Below are positions 33,600 through 43,605 of a stretch of 64,000 nucleotides of DNA, piece by piece (the stretch's first letter is position 1; each line of letters begins with the position of its first letter). Source of the DNA: Ifrita kowaldi (lineage: Eukaryota; Chordata; Aves; Passeriformes; Cinclosomatidae); assembly GCA_013398055.1 (NCBI GenBank), contig VZRS01010808.1, forward strand, positions 1,343 through 65,342, in the 5' to 3' direction. The notes below the pieces were generated by a model, which was given only the letters and a program-made list of their open reading frames with translations, did no database searches and was not told where the DNA came from. A program made the translations under genes and the position numbers.

Positions 33600-36500
33600 C
33601 TTGGGAAGCAGGGAAGGGACAGAAGGGGTTCAGCCCCTGCTTTCTCCTCCAGCACCTTGACAGTGCCTGTACCCCCAGCTTTTGTGCATAAGGTATTCAG
33701 CGGTGAGGGGAACCCCTCACAACCCAGCATGTCTTTGAAGGAGAGAAGGCAAGAGACCAACCCCAGAGCCCTACCGTAGGGGTGCATGTGGTCTCCGGGC
33801 ATCTGGGGCGGGGTGAGCCCTTGCCGGAAAGGGTCGGAGCTGTAGACACTTTGCTCCATGCCCAGCAGCTGCTGGGGCGGGGGCAGGGTGGTGTAGGGGT
33901 TCAGCATCCCCTCCAGCCCTGCGCCGCCGCCGCCGTTTGTCTGGGCTGCAAGATAAGATCAAGTCATCAGCGCAGTCAGACTGCTGCTTTTTGGGCGGCC
34001 GAGCTCCACTGGGAAGCCTGGAGAGCGCTGGGAAATAGGGAAACCCAAATTGTGAGGGGCGTACCTGAGCTCAGGCGCTGTGTATTTTGCTGGTCCTGCT
34101 GCTGCTGCTGCTGCCTCCTGGCGAGCTTCTTCATCTGGGAGAGAAGCGAGGGAAGAAACGGAATGAAATCGTCCCCTGGCCAAAGCCAGGAGGGAGGGAG
34201 CCCCAGCAATGGATGCTGGCACCCCTCGTACTCACCTTTGCTCGCTGGTTCTGGAACCAGACCTGCACCACACGGACACTCAGTCCTGTCTCTGCTGCCA
34301 GCGTCTCCCGCACCTGGGAGAGAAGAGCGACAGTGGTGTCTCAGCCCACTCAGCTTTTCAGGGGGACTTTAGGAAGGGTCAGATCAGCCAGAGCAAGTCC
34401 TTGCCCAGCACCCAGGACATCCCCAAGGGCTGGAGGCAGATGTGCACGGGCCCTTCTCCCCATACCTTCCTGCAGGGCTTGGAGGAGACCTCGAACGATG
34501 CCTTGAATGCCCTCCGCTGCTGCGTGGTCAGGATGGTCCGCGGCCGCTTGGGCCGTTTGTGATCCTTCCCATCCTCGATGCCCTTCCCTGAGGCCTGGCC
34601 CAGTTTGCAGATGCTGTCTTCATCATCACTTTTGCCTAAGGAGGGAAAAAAAAGCAAGTCCTTTACAGACAACAAGCCACACACACCATTTCCATGTTCA
34701 AAATAATCTGGGAGATTTAAAACAAGCTGGTGTTGGCAGGGATCTTGTTGTGAGTATGTGTGAGAAGCTGAGGTTTGGGGCTGGCTGCCCCATGGCAGCT
34801 CAGGGAGCGGGGAGAGCAACTGTCACTTGAAGTCTATGTCTGCTCAGCCAGCAGATGTGCTTTTGGGTTCTTCTCTTCCCCAAGTCTGAGCAGCTGCAAT
34901 GTGAAACCCTGGGACAGCTGATTTCCCCTCCATCAGACCCAAATCTCTGCCTGTTCCACAGGAATTTCCAGCCAGGCCACAGCTGGGGACACATCTGGGC
35001 AGACACACAGGTCACATCTACGTGAGGAGACAGCAATCATCGAGGACCACTGTGCCCCTGGGGCTGTTCCCCAGCCCAGCTGGAGATAGAGACTGGGTGC
35101 CTCTGCCCAGACAGCCCAGGCTGGGGGATATCCGGGTGACGGGTGAGCAGGGATGCTCAGAGAGGCAACATATTAGCCAAGAACCCCTAACAAACCTCTC
35201 CTGATCTTCTCTACCACGGAGGACAACTCTCTTTAGAGCACAGACTTTTAATCACACATGTAAAGGGCACCTTTCTGCCTCTATTTTCTTCCTTCTGTGG
35301 AGTTTTAAATCTCCCTGGACAGAAATCCAGGGTCTGTCAGCCTTCACCCCACAGGTACTCACTGTGATGTGCTGCTCCACTGCATTCCCAGGCACTAGGG
35401 TGTATCTCCCTGCTGCCCTCTGCCACTCAGGGCACGCAGCCTTTGGGCAGGAACTGCTCCAGGAAAGTGGACAATGCCTCTCCCCAGCTCTCCTCATTTA
35501 CTGCATCTCCACTGTGCCGATGACCTCTCTTGCTCAGCCTGTGTGGAAGCATCAGCAGGCTTGACAGCACAGGTCCTTCCCTCTCACTAGCTATAAATCA
35601 CATACAGGCTTTTCCAGAAAGTTCCTGCACCGTTCATCTGGGAATTGATAATGGAGCTGAGGTGCTGGTTTGATACGGATGCAAGATGCAAGGCTGTGCA
35701 AGATGCAAGTCCATCCCAGGGCTGCCATGGCTCGGGGAGATGGGGATGCACCAAGGAGTGTGAGCCTGGCTCAAAGTAATTCATGATGAAAATGGGCCAG
35801 GTCAAACCCCATGGCAAGAGCTAACATGGATCATACATACCAGGAAAGTTTCAATCCAATGGCAGCCCAGGGGAGAATGGGGAAAGACAGGAGCAGATCT
35901 CCAGGCCGAGGGGAGGCAAAGATCCCAGGGGAGCAGCAAGAGTGCTCTCAGGCATCAGTTACCTCCTCTCCCCACACTACTGGGCTCTCTCCTGGGTTCC
36001 AGTCAATACAGAGATCTTCCCTGTGAGTGGGCTGGGAGGGATGGGACAGGGAGAGCTCTTCATGCTGGCAGTCCCCAAACAGCTGGGAGCTGGGTCTGGC
36101 CCCCAGGAATCAGAGCCTTGCTGCTGCTCGAGCTCCCTGTCCACTCACGGCACAACCACGACATGCCCACACCAACAGGAAAGACAAACTGCTGTTTCCT
36201 TGCATGCCCAGCCCAAGGGATGTCTCTCTGCTGTAGGCGTGAGAGCCCCAGCAAGGGGACCTCAGGCTGTGGAGACTCTGATGGCTGATGGGGCTGAACA
36301 GTGACTGCTGCCTCCTTCTCAGTGCCAGCTCAGGCAAGGTCTCGGCCAAGCTGCTGGCTTTCCCAAAACCTGGAGGAGTTTAATTTTGATGGAAAGGTAG
36401 AGATTTTTACGAATCATCAGAGAAGGAATGTCAGCTGGTGCTTGAACCTGTTTGCACCCCAGCACGAGATGAGCACCCCACTCCCCTCCAGTCCAGGAAG

Positions 36501-39500
36501 GGCAGAGCCCAGCACGGCAGAGCCACAGGCTCACGGGCTCCATCAAGTCCGTGATGCTCAAAACCCACTCCAAGTGGGAAAACCCGCTCAGAGCAGCCTC
36601 TCCAAGCCCTCCCCCTGCCAACACCTGCTCCCCAAATCCCTCCCAGTGTCAAAGGGAAAGAAGGAAAAGTGAAGCCGGATTTGGCGGGATATTACTTTTA
36701 ATTAACTCTCCCTTTCAAGCCTTTCCCCACTGAGGAGGGGGGGGAAATTAATGAGTGTCTGGGGCAGCCCCTGACGTCACCTGGGAAGGGGCCGAGGCGA
36801 TGGATATTGTGCGGCGTGCCCTCGGTCCGACCTGCAGAGCCCACATCCCGCCGCCGGGGCCAGGACATTCCTCGCTCAGGAGGATTTAGGGAGAGGAGAA
36901 ACGTTAGGACGCTTTTAATTGGAAAGCAGGGTCCTCTTTCAGAGGGGCTTGTTTACTTAGGCTGGGCGGCAGAGGCTCAGGGGAGGCAGTAATTGAAGCG
37001 AGGGTTTGGGAGATTACAGACAACATATGGCTCGCTTTTTATCTGCGCTTTCTCATAAAGTGGCCCTTGGTGTGCGGCAGCCGGGGAGAGGGAGGNCTGG
37101 TGAAGGGCATCTGGGAGTGGTGCCAGAGAGGGGACACCACTCTGCATCTCCTGGCATGGCAACGGGGTCTGGGGGCGATGCAGCAGGAGGGGGAGAAGCC
37201 ACCACACACTGAACATCCACGGGGAATGTGTACCTGGGCTGGCCCCCACTGTGTCATTGCCCCCAGAGCCACGCAGCTTCGCAAGCTGGTAGCCACCAAA
37301 AGCAGACAGGGATAGTGGTGGGGCCCACCTATGGGGTCTGTGGGGAGATGGGAAGGGCCAGGACCCCCCAGTAAGATGCTGCCAGGCCATGTCAGGGGCT
37401 TCGGGTTAGGTTTCCGATCAGCCAAGGGGTTGCCTTGCCCTTTTGACTCCCACACTGGCCCTTCACATCACTGAGGTCTCAGCTGGAGTTTCCACCAAAA
37501 TAAGTCTTTTCCCCAGAGGTTTTTGCTAAGCTGAAGCTCTTGGTTTGGCCAGAGCTGCTGGCAGTGGGGCTGGACCACAGGCTGATGAGTCACTGGGGAG
37601 GAAAAGCTCCCCAACCTTTCCCCAACTGCCCTTTTCCCCCACTAGGAACAAACCCAAACCATTGTGGCCAATTTGCTTTCTCTTCTGCTCGACATCTCCT
37701 CATTGGTTCCTATTTTAACTGAAAGAGTTTGTACATCCCAGAGGAAAAAATAGTAATTCTTCAATCAGTTAAGAACTTTCCCAGGGCTAAGGCAAGAGCC
37801 AGCGCCAGTGTGCCGGATCCTCCTGCACTCCTGCCTCTCCAGCTCCTCCAGTGCTGGGCCATCACTCACCAGCTCCCCCCAGCCACCTCCTTCCATGGCC
37901 TCACTCTATTTTTTAAACGCCACCCCCGTTATTTGCAGGGAGGATTTTTTCTCCGGAGTGAGCAGGGTTGCAGAGCTCACATAGAACCCGCACAGGAGGT
38001 GCTGCAGGACAGATGGGCTCTCGCTGCAGAGGAGCACAGTATTAAAGAGTAATACAGGCTTCGGGAAATTTTTGCTCTGTATCTATGAAAACCATCCCCA
38101 TCCCTTCACAAGTCTTCCCCTAGCTACAGCACTCCAGTGACAGAGAGCACCAAGCTCTGCCGTGTCCATGCTTCACACCTTAACAACACACTCCTGATTT
38201 CTACTCTTTCTAAATCCAGTGCTTTGCTCCAGCAGGGAAAAGACAGTCCCACTTGGTCTGCCCACAGTTACTGGAAGCCCTTTCCAGAGGAGCGAATTTC
38301 AAAGGTAAATCCTTTCCCTCCACAAAGCAGACTTCCCCGCAATGAGGGATTTTAAGGGGAACTGAGAGACCCAGGCGGGGGCTTGCCAGCCTGGTGAGGA
38401 CCAGGGCTCTGTGGGGATGGTGTTATCACAAGGATTTCAGCTAGGAGATCATCAGATCATTTCCACCCTCCCAGTCCCAGTGCTAGGCTTTCTTACTAAA
38501 TTTGTCTTCCTGGGAAACATTCGGATTTAATTTGCATTGACTGCAGATACATATTTTAATGCTGGTCTGATGCTCTGGGCAGCCTAACCCTGCTGCAACA
38601 CCCTGGCTAGAGCAGGATGCCAGCCCCCTGCCCACTTCCAGCCACAGTGCCACCTCTTCTGCGGCCCCTCTTGGCTCTGCAGTGCCCCCACAGTGCCCCA
38701 TGCTGGGTCAGCAGGCTGGTTCTGGCCACCAGCTGACTCAGAAGCTGCTGGGGACACAAGGTTTGCAGGCTCCCTGCTGCCAGCTCATGTTTCAGCTCTA
38801 TGCCTCAGTTTCCCCTTGTTATTAAATGGGGTGACTACAGCAGAAGCAGCTCATTTTTTCTTCTCAGCCTTTCCAGAGTCCCAGGCAGGGACAGTGAGGC
38901 ACAGGGGAGGAACAAAGGTTTCGCCCAAGGTAGTCAGCAGCCAGTTCTCCCTCCCACACCCAGGGAAGCTGCATACCTCTTGGGATAGGGTGCTGGTGCT
39001 CTGCACAGGCCAGGAGCACAAACCCTTACAGAAATGAGCCTTATGAGATGGGATGGTCCACAGAGCATCCTGCAGCCTTGCAGCCCCTCACTGATGAGCT
39101 CACTGCTCAAACCCTTACCACTGAGGTGGGAGGGACTGGCTGGAGGATCCCATGGTGCTTACAGAGCTTATCCCCTCAGATCAAAGGGCAGAAGTTCAGG
39201 GCAGTGAGCCCAAACCTCACCTCCAGACCCCCAGGGGCCTCGAAGCGGGACCAGCCAGGGAGACGCCGGGCGCGGGCGGCCCCTTACCAGAATCCGACAG
39301 AGCCGGGCTCACCAAGCTCAGCAGCTCCCGCTCCTTCTCGTAGTCGCCCTTACAGAGGAGCTGCCCCTCCTTCAGCACAAACTCGTCGCCCTTCTGCAGG
39401 CGCCGCTCACAGACGCAGCAGCAGAAGCAGTGCAGGTGGTAGACGCTCTTCTGGGCGCGCATCACCAGCTCGCTGGGCGCGATGGCCTCCAGGCACCCCG

Positions 39501-39520
39501 TGCATTTCACCGCGAACAGC
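33439..39520 (-). CDS. LMX1A: LMX1A, LIM-homeodomain transcription factor (last six coding exons; 5' part outside window)
   Basis: Six exons joined by GT-AG introns (39520-39288, 34635-34466, 34313-34236, 34134-34065, 33945-33775, 33599-33439) keep one frame and give 293 residues to a TGA stop. Order of parts: LIM domain 2, acidic/basic linker, complete homeodomain, six-glutamine run, and a conserved C-terminus ending in NSYFTS. Human LMX1A (recalled) has 294 residues after LIM1; the one-residue difference falls in the linker. LMX1A is chosen over LMX1B because of the NPYTTLPPPQQLLGMEQSVY and [20 protein letters not shown] segments, the RRQQQQQQDQQNTQRLSS run and the NSYFTS end, where LMX1B differs. 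Family role: nuclear factor binding AT-rich TAAT sites, with LIM domains contacting LDB1-type cofactors. It specifies roof plate, midbrain dopaminergic neurons and inner ear. The LIM1 and N-terminal exons were not found up to 64000. Confidence 0.96.
33775..33945 (-). CDS. LMX1A: LMX1A exon: C-terminal region 1
   Basis: The exon is 171 bp, with acceptor TTGCAG|CC and donor TACG|GTAGGG. It encodes AQTNGGGGAGLEG, then MLNPYTTLPPPQQLLGMEQS, VYSSDPFRQGLTPPQMPGDH and MHPY, and leaves one base of a Gly codon. The DPF-Q-Q/R-QGLTPPQMPGDHM block is a shared LMX1A/LMX1B signature. The surrounding residues match LMX1A. The glycine run is encoded by GGC repeats. The flanking introns are 119 and 175 bp. 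Confidence 0.96.
34065..34134 (-). CDS. LMX1A: LMX1A exon: homeodomain end and polyglutamine run
   Basis: The exon is 70 bp, with acceptor CCCAG|ATG and donor TCAG|GTACG. It encodes MKKLARR, six consecutive glutamines (all CAG codons), then DQQNTQRLSS, and leaves the first base of an Ala codon. The basic MKKLARR closes the homeodomain. The glutamine run followed by D-Q-Q matches LMX1A, whereas LMX1B has an H-Q-Q-Q-Q-E pattern here. The CAG tract is the only coding microsatellite seen in the window. Confidence 0.96.
34236..34313 (-). CDS. LMX1A: LMX1A exon: homeodomain recognition helix
   Basis: The exon is 78 bp, exactly 26 codons in phase 0, with acceptor TCCCAG|GTG and donor AAAG|GTGAGT. 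It encodes VRETLAAETGLSVRVVQVWF followed by QNQRAK. This includes helix 3 with the invariant WFQN core and the Q50-type specificity residue seen in LMX1 proteins. Both flanking introns are very short (152 and 101 bp). Confidence 0.97.
34466..34635 (-). CDS. LMX1A: LMX1A exon: linker and first two thirds of homeodomain
   Basis: The exon is 170 bp, with acceptor CTTAG|GC and donor AAG|GTATGG. It completes the split Gly codon and then encodes 56 residues. These are an acidic stretch (KSDDEDSICK), a variable glycine-rich linker and the start of the homeodomain (KRPKRPRTILTTQQRRAF through SSKPCRK). The linker is one residue shorter than in human LMX1A as recalled, the only length change in this part of the protein. 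It ends in phase 0 inside the homeodomain, with the intron before the V-R-E-T-L motif. Confidence 0.96.
34636..39287 (-). other. LMX1A intron (LIM2 to homeodomain), 4652 bp
   Basis: Bounded by GTAAG and CTTAG on the minus strand. It carries a regulatory-looking part (36690-37075) and one ambiguous base (N at 37096). The remainder (34640-36685 and 37100-39280) shows domain-free ORFs and no recognised repeat except a small TGCAAGATGCAAG duplication near 35680-35710. Confidence 0.9.
36690..37075. promoter_or_regulatory. Intronic regulatory candidate with full CRE
   Basis: The block has ATTACTTTTAATTAACTC (36690s), GGAAATTAATGAG, the palindromic CRE TGACGTCA (36772-36779), a CpG-rich stretch (36785-36870), then CTTTTAATTGG and GCAGTAATTGAAGCG. 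AT-rich homeobox-type cores thus flank a CpG/CRE centre. This is compatible with an internal enhancer or an alternative promoter of LMX1A, although no TATA or first-exon donor was identified. Confidence 0.4.
39288..39520 (-). CDS. LMX1A: LMX1A exon encoding LIM domain 2
   Basis: The exon is 233 bp. The acceptor is CCGCAG|G (AG at 39522-39521) and the donor is G|GTAAG at 39287. It enters with the last base of a split codon and leaves with the first base of the Gly codon of DSGK. All eight zinc ligands of a LIM domain are present in its 77 full codons: C6, C9, H28, C31, C34, C37, C56 and D59. The segment LQKGDEFVLKEGQLLCKGDY is typical of LMX1 proteins. Several residues differ from the mammalian sequence as recalled (KCTGCLEAIAPSELVM, YHLHC, CERRL), but none is a zinc ligand. 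The exon is GC-rich with many third-position C/G. Confidence 0.96.
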
Positions 39521-41176
39521 CTGCGGGACAAGCAAGAGGACAGCCCACTGTGACATCCTGCAGGTTGTGAGACAAGGGATGGCGTACCCATGGTGGGGAG
39601 GAGGGCACTGACAGCATCACTGTGTCACCCCCTTGGTGTGCGGGCTGCACTGAGGGGCTGGGCACAACAGTGCTGGTACCCCACAGTGACAGGGGACGTG
39701 CTCTCAGTGCTGCACACTCATCCGGTGCCAATGGGGGAGGCTGCCTTTGGGTCCACTTTAGCAGTTCTGGTGCATACCAGGTGCTTACCATGAATGTGGT
39801 CAAGTGATGAAGACCCCAATATCCAGATGCTCCAGGTGAAAAAAGAAAGGTACCAAACCAAACAGCCCAGGTACCACCACCACAAGACACCACCACATCC
39901 ACATGAGTTTTATCAAGCCAACTCCACATGTCACCTCCCTCCAGATCATGCCTAGACCCAAGAAGATGCTGGAGACAGCAATGGGGCCAGGGAGCTCATC
40001 CGTACCTCTCCACAAGCACCTGCAGAAAGCATCCCCACTCTCACTCACCCCATCCCTCTGGCCTGGGCCACCCCATTCCCACTTGCAAACACATCAGGAA
40101 TGTCTAATATATCATTAAAATCTCCAAGACAGCAAATTTGGGGTTAAGGCCAGTGCCAGACTGAAGACTTGACATGTCAAAAGGGAAAGGAAAAGCTCAG
40201 CTTCTTACTTGACATTGACGTGACAGTGTTTGAGGCATCCCTAATTAAACCGTTCCTAGGCTTCAACACACTGGCTTTAGACTTAAAAGCCAATAATAAT
40301 AACAACAGCAATAACACTTTAGGTTGAAACAGAACTTTTCTTTCTCCAGCTTTCAATGTCCTTACTGAGAATGATCAATGATTTACAGATGGGGAAACTG
40401 CGGTGAGAAGAGCAGAGGTGGCAGCATCAGTGTTGGTTTGAGAGGACTTGGAGGTACCTGGAATTAACCTTAGCCTAGAAATTTTCAGTAAATGGGATGA
40501 CCAACACAGATACTTGAAGGTATCAAACCAGAACCTCTTTGCCACATCCAGATATCTGAGTTCTTGGCTTGGACATCATATAGAAAAAACCCACTGTTTA
40601 CCCAGACTTGTCCGAAATATCTGTGGGAACTGGACATTATTATTCCCCTGTCTTGGTGACTTTGGCCCAGAAAGAGAAGTCAAAAGTCAGCACACATCCT
40701 GCAGAGGTTATCTCCGAGCACTGCCCGAGTCCCAGCCTGGGGATGCCCCAGGGACCTGCACAGGGAGTGCTGCATTCAGTCTTCCACTGGCCCCACAGAG
40801 CTCCCACCTCCATGGCTCCATCCCACATGTCATCCCTGGGGGGTGCTGGGGGCTGTGGGGCTGGGGAGGGGGCAGGCAGCCCTGCAGCCACCAGCAGGCT
40901 TTCAATCCCATCTCTTTTTTTGGATGTTACAAAAACCCACATAGGAAATGTGCTGAATCGGCCCCATTCTGCCAAGCAGAGGACCAGATGTATGCAAAAC
41001 CCTCATGGGAAAACCATCAGAAAATGGGGATCATTTAAAAAAGTGCCTGCTCCCTCCCAGGTTTTCCCCAAACAGTGTTGGCAAGCACGAGGGTCTGGTG
41101 CAACACTCTCCCCATGCCTGCCAAATCCTGGGCATGCTCAGCAAAAGGTGGCATTCCCAAAGAAGTAGGAAAGGGG

Positions 41177-41705
41177 TGTCATAAAGCTTTTACAAAACAC
41201 TATCGTCACCACAGAAAGTGGGAAATCATTGAATAAAAGGTAGAGGTTAGGGAGTTTATAATTCCACATATTGCCATTAGTAACTTCTATTTTTCTACAT
41301 TCAGCTTAATTTCCCAGGTTTACATACAACTGCCTGTCTCTAAGATCGATGTATTTCCAACACCCCTATGACTGCCCTGGCAAGAGAGGGGATGTGTATT
41401 CCCTTGAAAGCATCCCTTCTGAAGAGTCATTTTTTCTTGTTCCAGCTCAAACACACACTGACTTGTGTTAATATTTCTGTAGTCACTTCATCTTTAATTA
41501 TGTCTCTTTTATGTCAAAGTGGAGGCGATTTGTATTCACTTGGCAACACATTCTCCTCCTGTTTAAATGATGTTTAAGCCTCACCTGTTGGGATTACCAA
41601 CTGCTCTCAGTAATAAAATATTGATAAGGTATTACATTACTGCCATCTAATCTCCATGAATAAATGTGCCCAAAATTTGTTTCCAGGGCATTTATTAGAG
41701 AGCCA
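41177..41705. promoter_or_regulatory. Long AT-rich intronic block, candidate conserved element
   Basis: About 530 bp of non-repetitive AT-rich DNA. It includes TTTATAATTCCACATATTGCC, CATTAGTAAC, CAGCTTAATTTCCC, CATCTTTAATTATGTC, GTTTAAATGATGTTTAAGCC and ATAAAATATTGATAAGG. Its length and texture are those of a deeply conserved developmental enhancer, but this needs an alignment. Confidence 0.42.
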
Positions 41706-42178
41706 CAATCCTTTGCCAACCAGGCACAGCAGCACCAACCCAGCAGTGGATGTTTCCAAGCCCAAAGTGTGTTACACAGCAGGAAGGTGTGAGATTTAGG
41801 TAAATGGCTGCCTGATATCAGACACTTAAAGCCATTCCTAGGTGCTGAATAAAGGGCTTTACTTCCAAAGCAGCTCCCACTGAGGGATGCCGGTCAGCCC
41901 AAGTGTCTTTCTCTGCCCAATGCAGGACTCCCCCACCCCCGGGCAATGGGAGCTGCAGAGAAATCCCCATAAAACCTGTTCCACAGTATGAAACCATAAA
42001 GAGCTCCTTATAAACACACAATAAACTGAGACCTCAGGCACTAAAAGGTCACAGGCAGAAAAAACACAGTCTCCCACAGGTAGTAACGGAGAGGGAGTAA
42101 AGGGTCTTGCTGGTATCCCAGCTCCCTTGAGACCCAGACTGTACCAGCTACTCTACAGGCACTGGAGAACAACAGCTT

Positions 42179-42291
42179 GCATGGATAACCCCTCACACAG
42201 ATAACCCCATGCATGGACAGCCCCACACGTGGACAACCCCATGCATGGATGCACCCCTTTGGGAATAACCCCACATAGGCACAGATAACCC
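42179..42291. repeat. Short minisatellite (about 22-bp unit)
   Basis: Imperfect copies of GCATGGATAACCCCTCACAC, CATGGACAGCCCCACACG, TGGACAACCCCATGCATGGA and AATAACCCCACATAGGCACA follow each other over about 110 bp. Minus-strand translation gives a repeated glycine-rich motif, which is not a gene. Confidence 0.8.
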
Positions 42292-43399
42292 AGCTGGAAC
42301 TCCCCTGGTCAGATGGGGCTGAGGCAAAATTTTCTCCCAGCACCAGATTTAACAATTAATTTACCATCTTAGCGTGAGTGAGACACACCAGCCTGGATCC
42401 AGAGAGTTTTTCCTCCATCTCTGGGACCTTCAGCTCCATGCCCAGCTCTCTCCTGCTGCAAGCAGGCCACAGAGCAAATGCCATCTTTTCTCCTCCCTCT
42501 TTGTGCCTCCCTGCTCCTGTGGAGGGGACTCGGAGATTACATTTCCCTACAGGACACTGCCCAGAGGAGAAGAAGAATGGGCTCTGGGACTTTAAACCCA
42601 GGACAAATTACCACCCCCTAAACTGCAACGGGAGCAACCTTCACTTATGCCATCCTAGAGATGCTTTAGTTCTCAGTAGGGTTTTTTTCCTTCCATAACC
42701 TTTGGTTCCAAAGCTAAGTCAGGCCTGACTGGCAGCACTGGGTTTGTTTAGCCAGGTGGGAAGCTGGCCAGGGCACCAGACAGGGAGTCTTGCTCAGCAC
42801 TGGGATGCTTGGTGGAGAACCAGGCTGCCACCAGCAGCTCAGTGAACATCTCATTGAAGCACTGACAGTGACTCTTTGTAAATGAAACCAATCTACTCAG
42901 CTTAGGAGGAATTGGAACAAAAAACCACTGATGTGAGCAATTTTTATCACAACACATAGCCTTTTGTGTCTGATCCTAAAAATACTCCTGTTCTTGTGTT
43001 GATTAATTTGCCTTTTTCTTTTTTTGAAGTATAGGTCCCTTTTGAAATGTCAATCTGCAGTTTTGAAGCAGAAAGGGGCCTGGAAGTGGCTTTCAAGGAA
43101 ATCTTGAAGCAAAGTATTTGGGCATTTCCAAAAGCGCAACATTTCTGGTGGCATTGGGCATATCCCCGAAGATGCAGTCCCACTTCTCCACACCATTCCT
43201 CCTTCCCAAGAAAGCACCCCAGACCTCTCCTTTGGGGTTTCCCATCAATGCAGCATCACTGAAACCTAGAAATGCCGGCACATTGCCAAAGCCACCTCTG
43301 GGGTGCTGCATGCCGTGTCCCTTCCCATGGACGGGGTGCAGCTCGGGCAGCCCCGGTTTCCCAGTGGAGCCACTACTCCCTCATTCTGCCTTTCTTTGG

Positions 43400-43605
43400 A
43401 GGTGACAGACTGAAAGGGGCCGTGATTGACGGGCGCTTCCCGGCTGCTGTCTGTCTGCGTGCGCCGCATACAGACGCGGCCCCGCGGAGCCTCCCAGGGC
43501 GGGGGCGGCGGGGCAGGGACGCCAATATTAAATCGTGACGGACAAATCTCAATCGCCGCGAGGAGCTTTGGTTCGGGCGGCGGGGAAGGTGAGGCAGCTC
43601 TGCTG
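43400..43605. promoter_or_regulatory. CpG-rich intronic block with paired TALE motifs
   Basis: TGACAG (43403-43408, MEIS-type) and TGATTGAC (43423-43430, PBX-type) are followed by about 90 bp of dense CpG. Then come the AT-rich CCAATATTAAATCGTGACGG and TCAATCGCCGCGAGG. The edges against CpG-poor intron are sharp. It could be an enhancer or a small alternative promoter, and no TATA box is present. Confidence 0.38.

Noticed and set aside
37096..37096. Single N as another false-duplication junction
   Set aside because: Flanking sequences on the two sides do not repeat each other, so it is just one ambiguous base.
33439..39520. LMX1B instead of LMX1A
   Set aside because: The glutamine run followed by DQQNTQRLSS, the [12 protein letters not shown] segment and the NSYFTS end match LMX1A. 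LMX1B has a histidine-started Q/E run, an N-D-S-I-F-H segment and an S-S-Y-F-A-S end.
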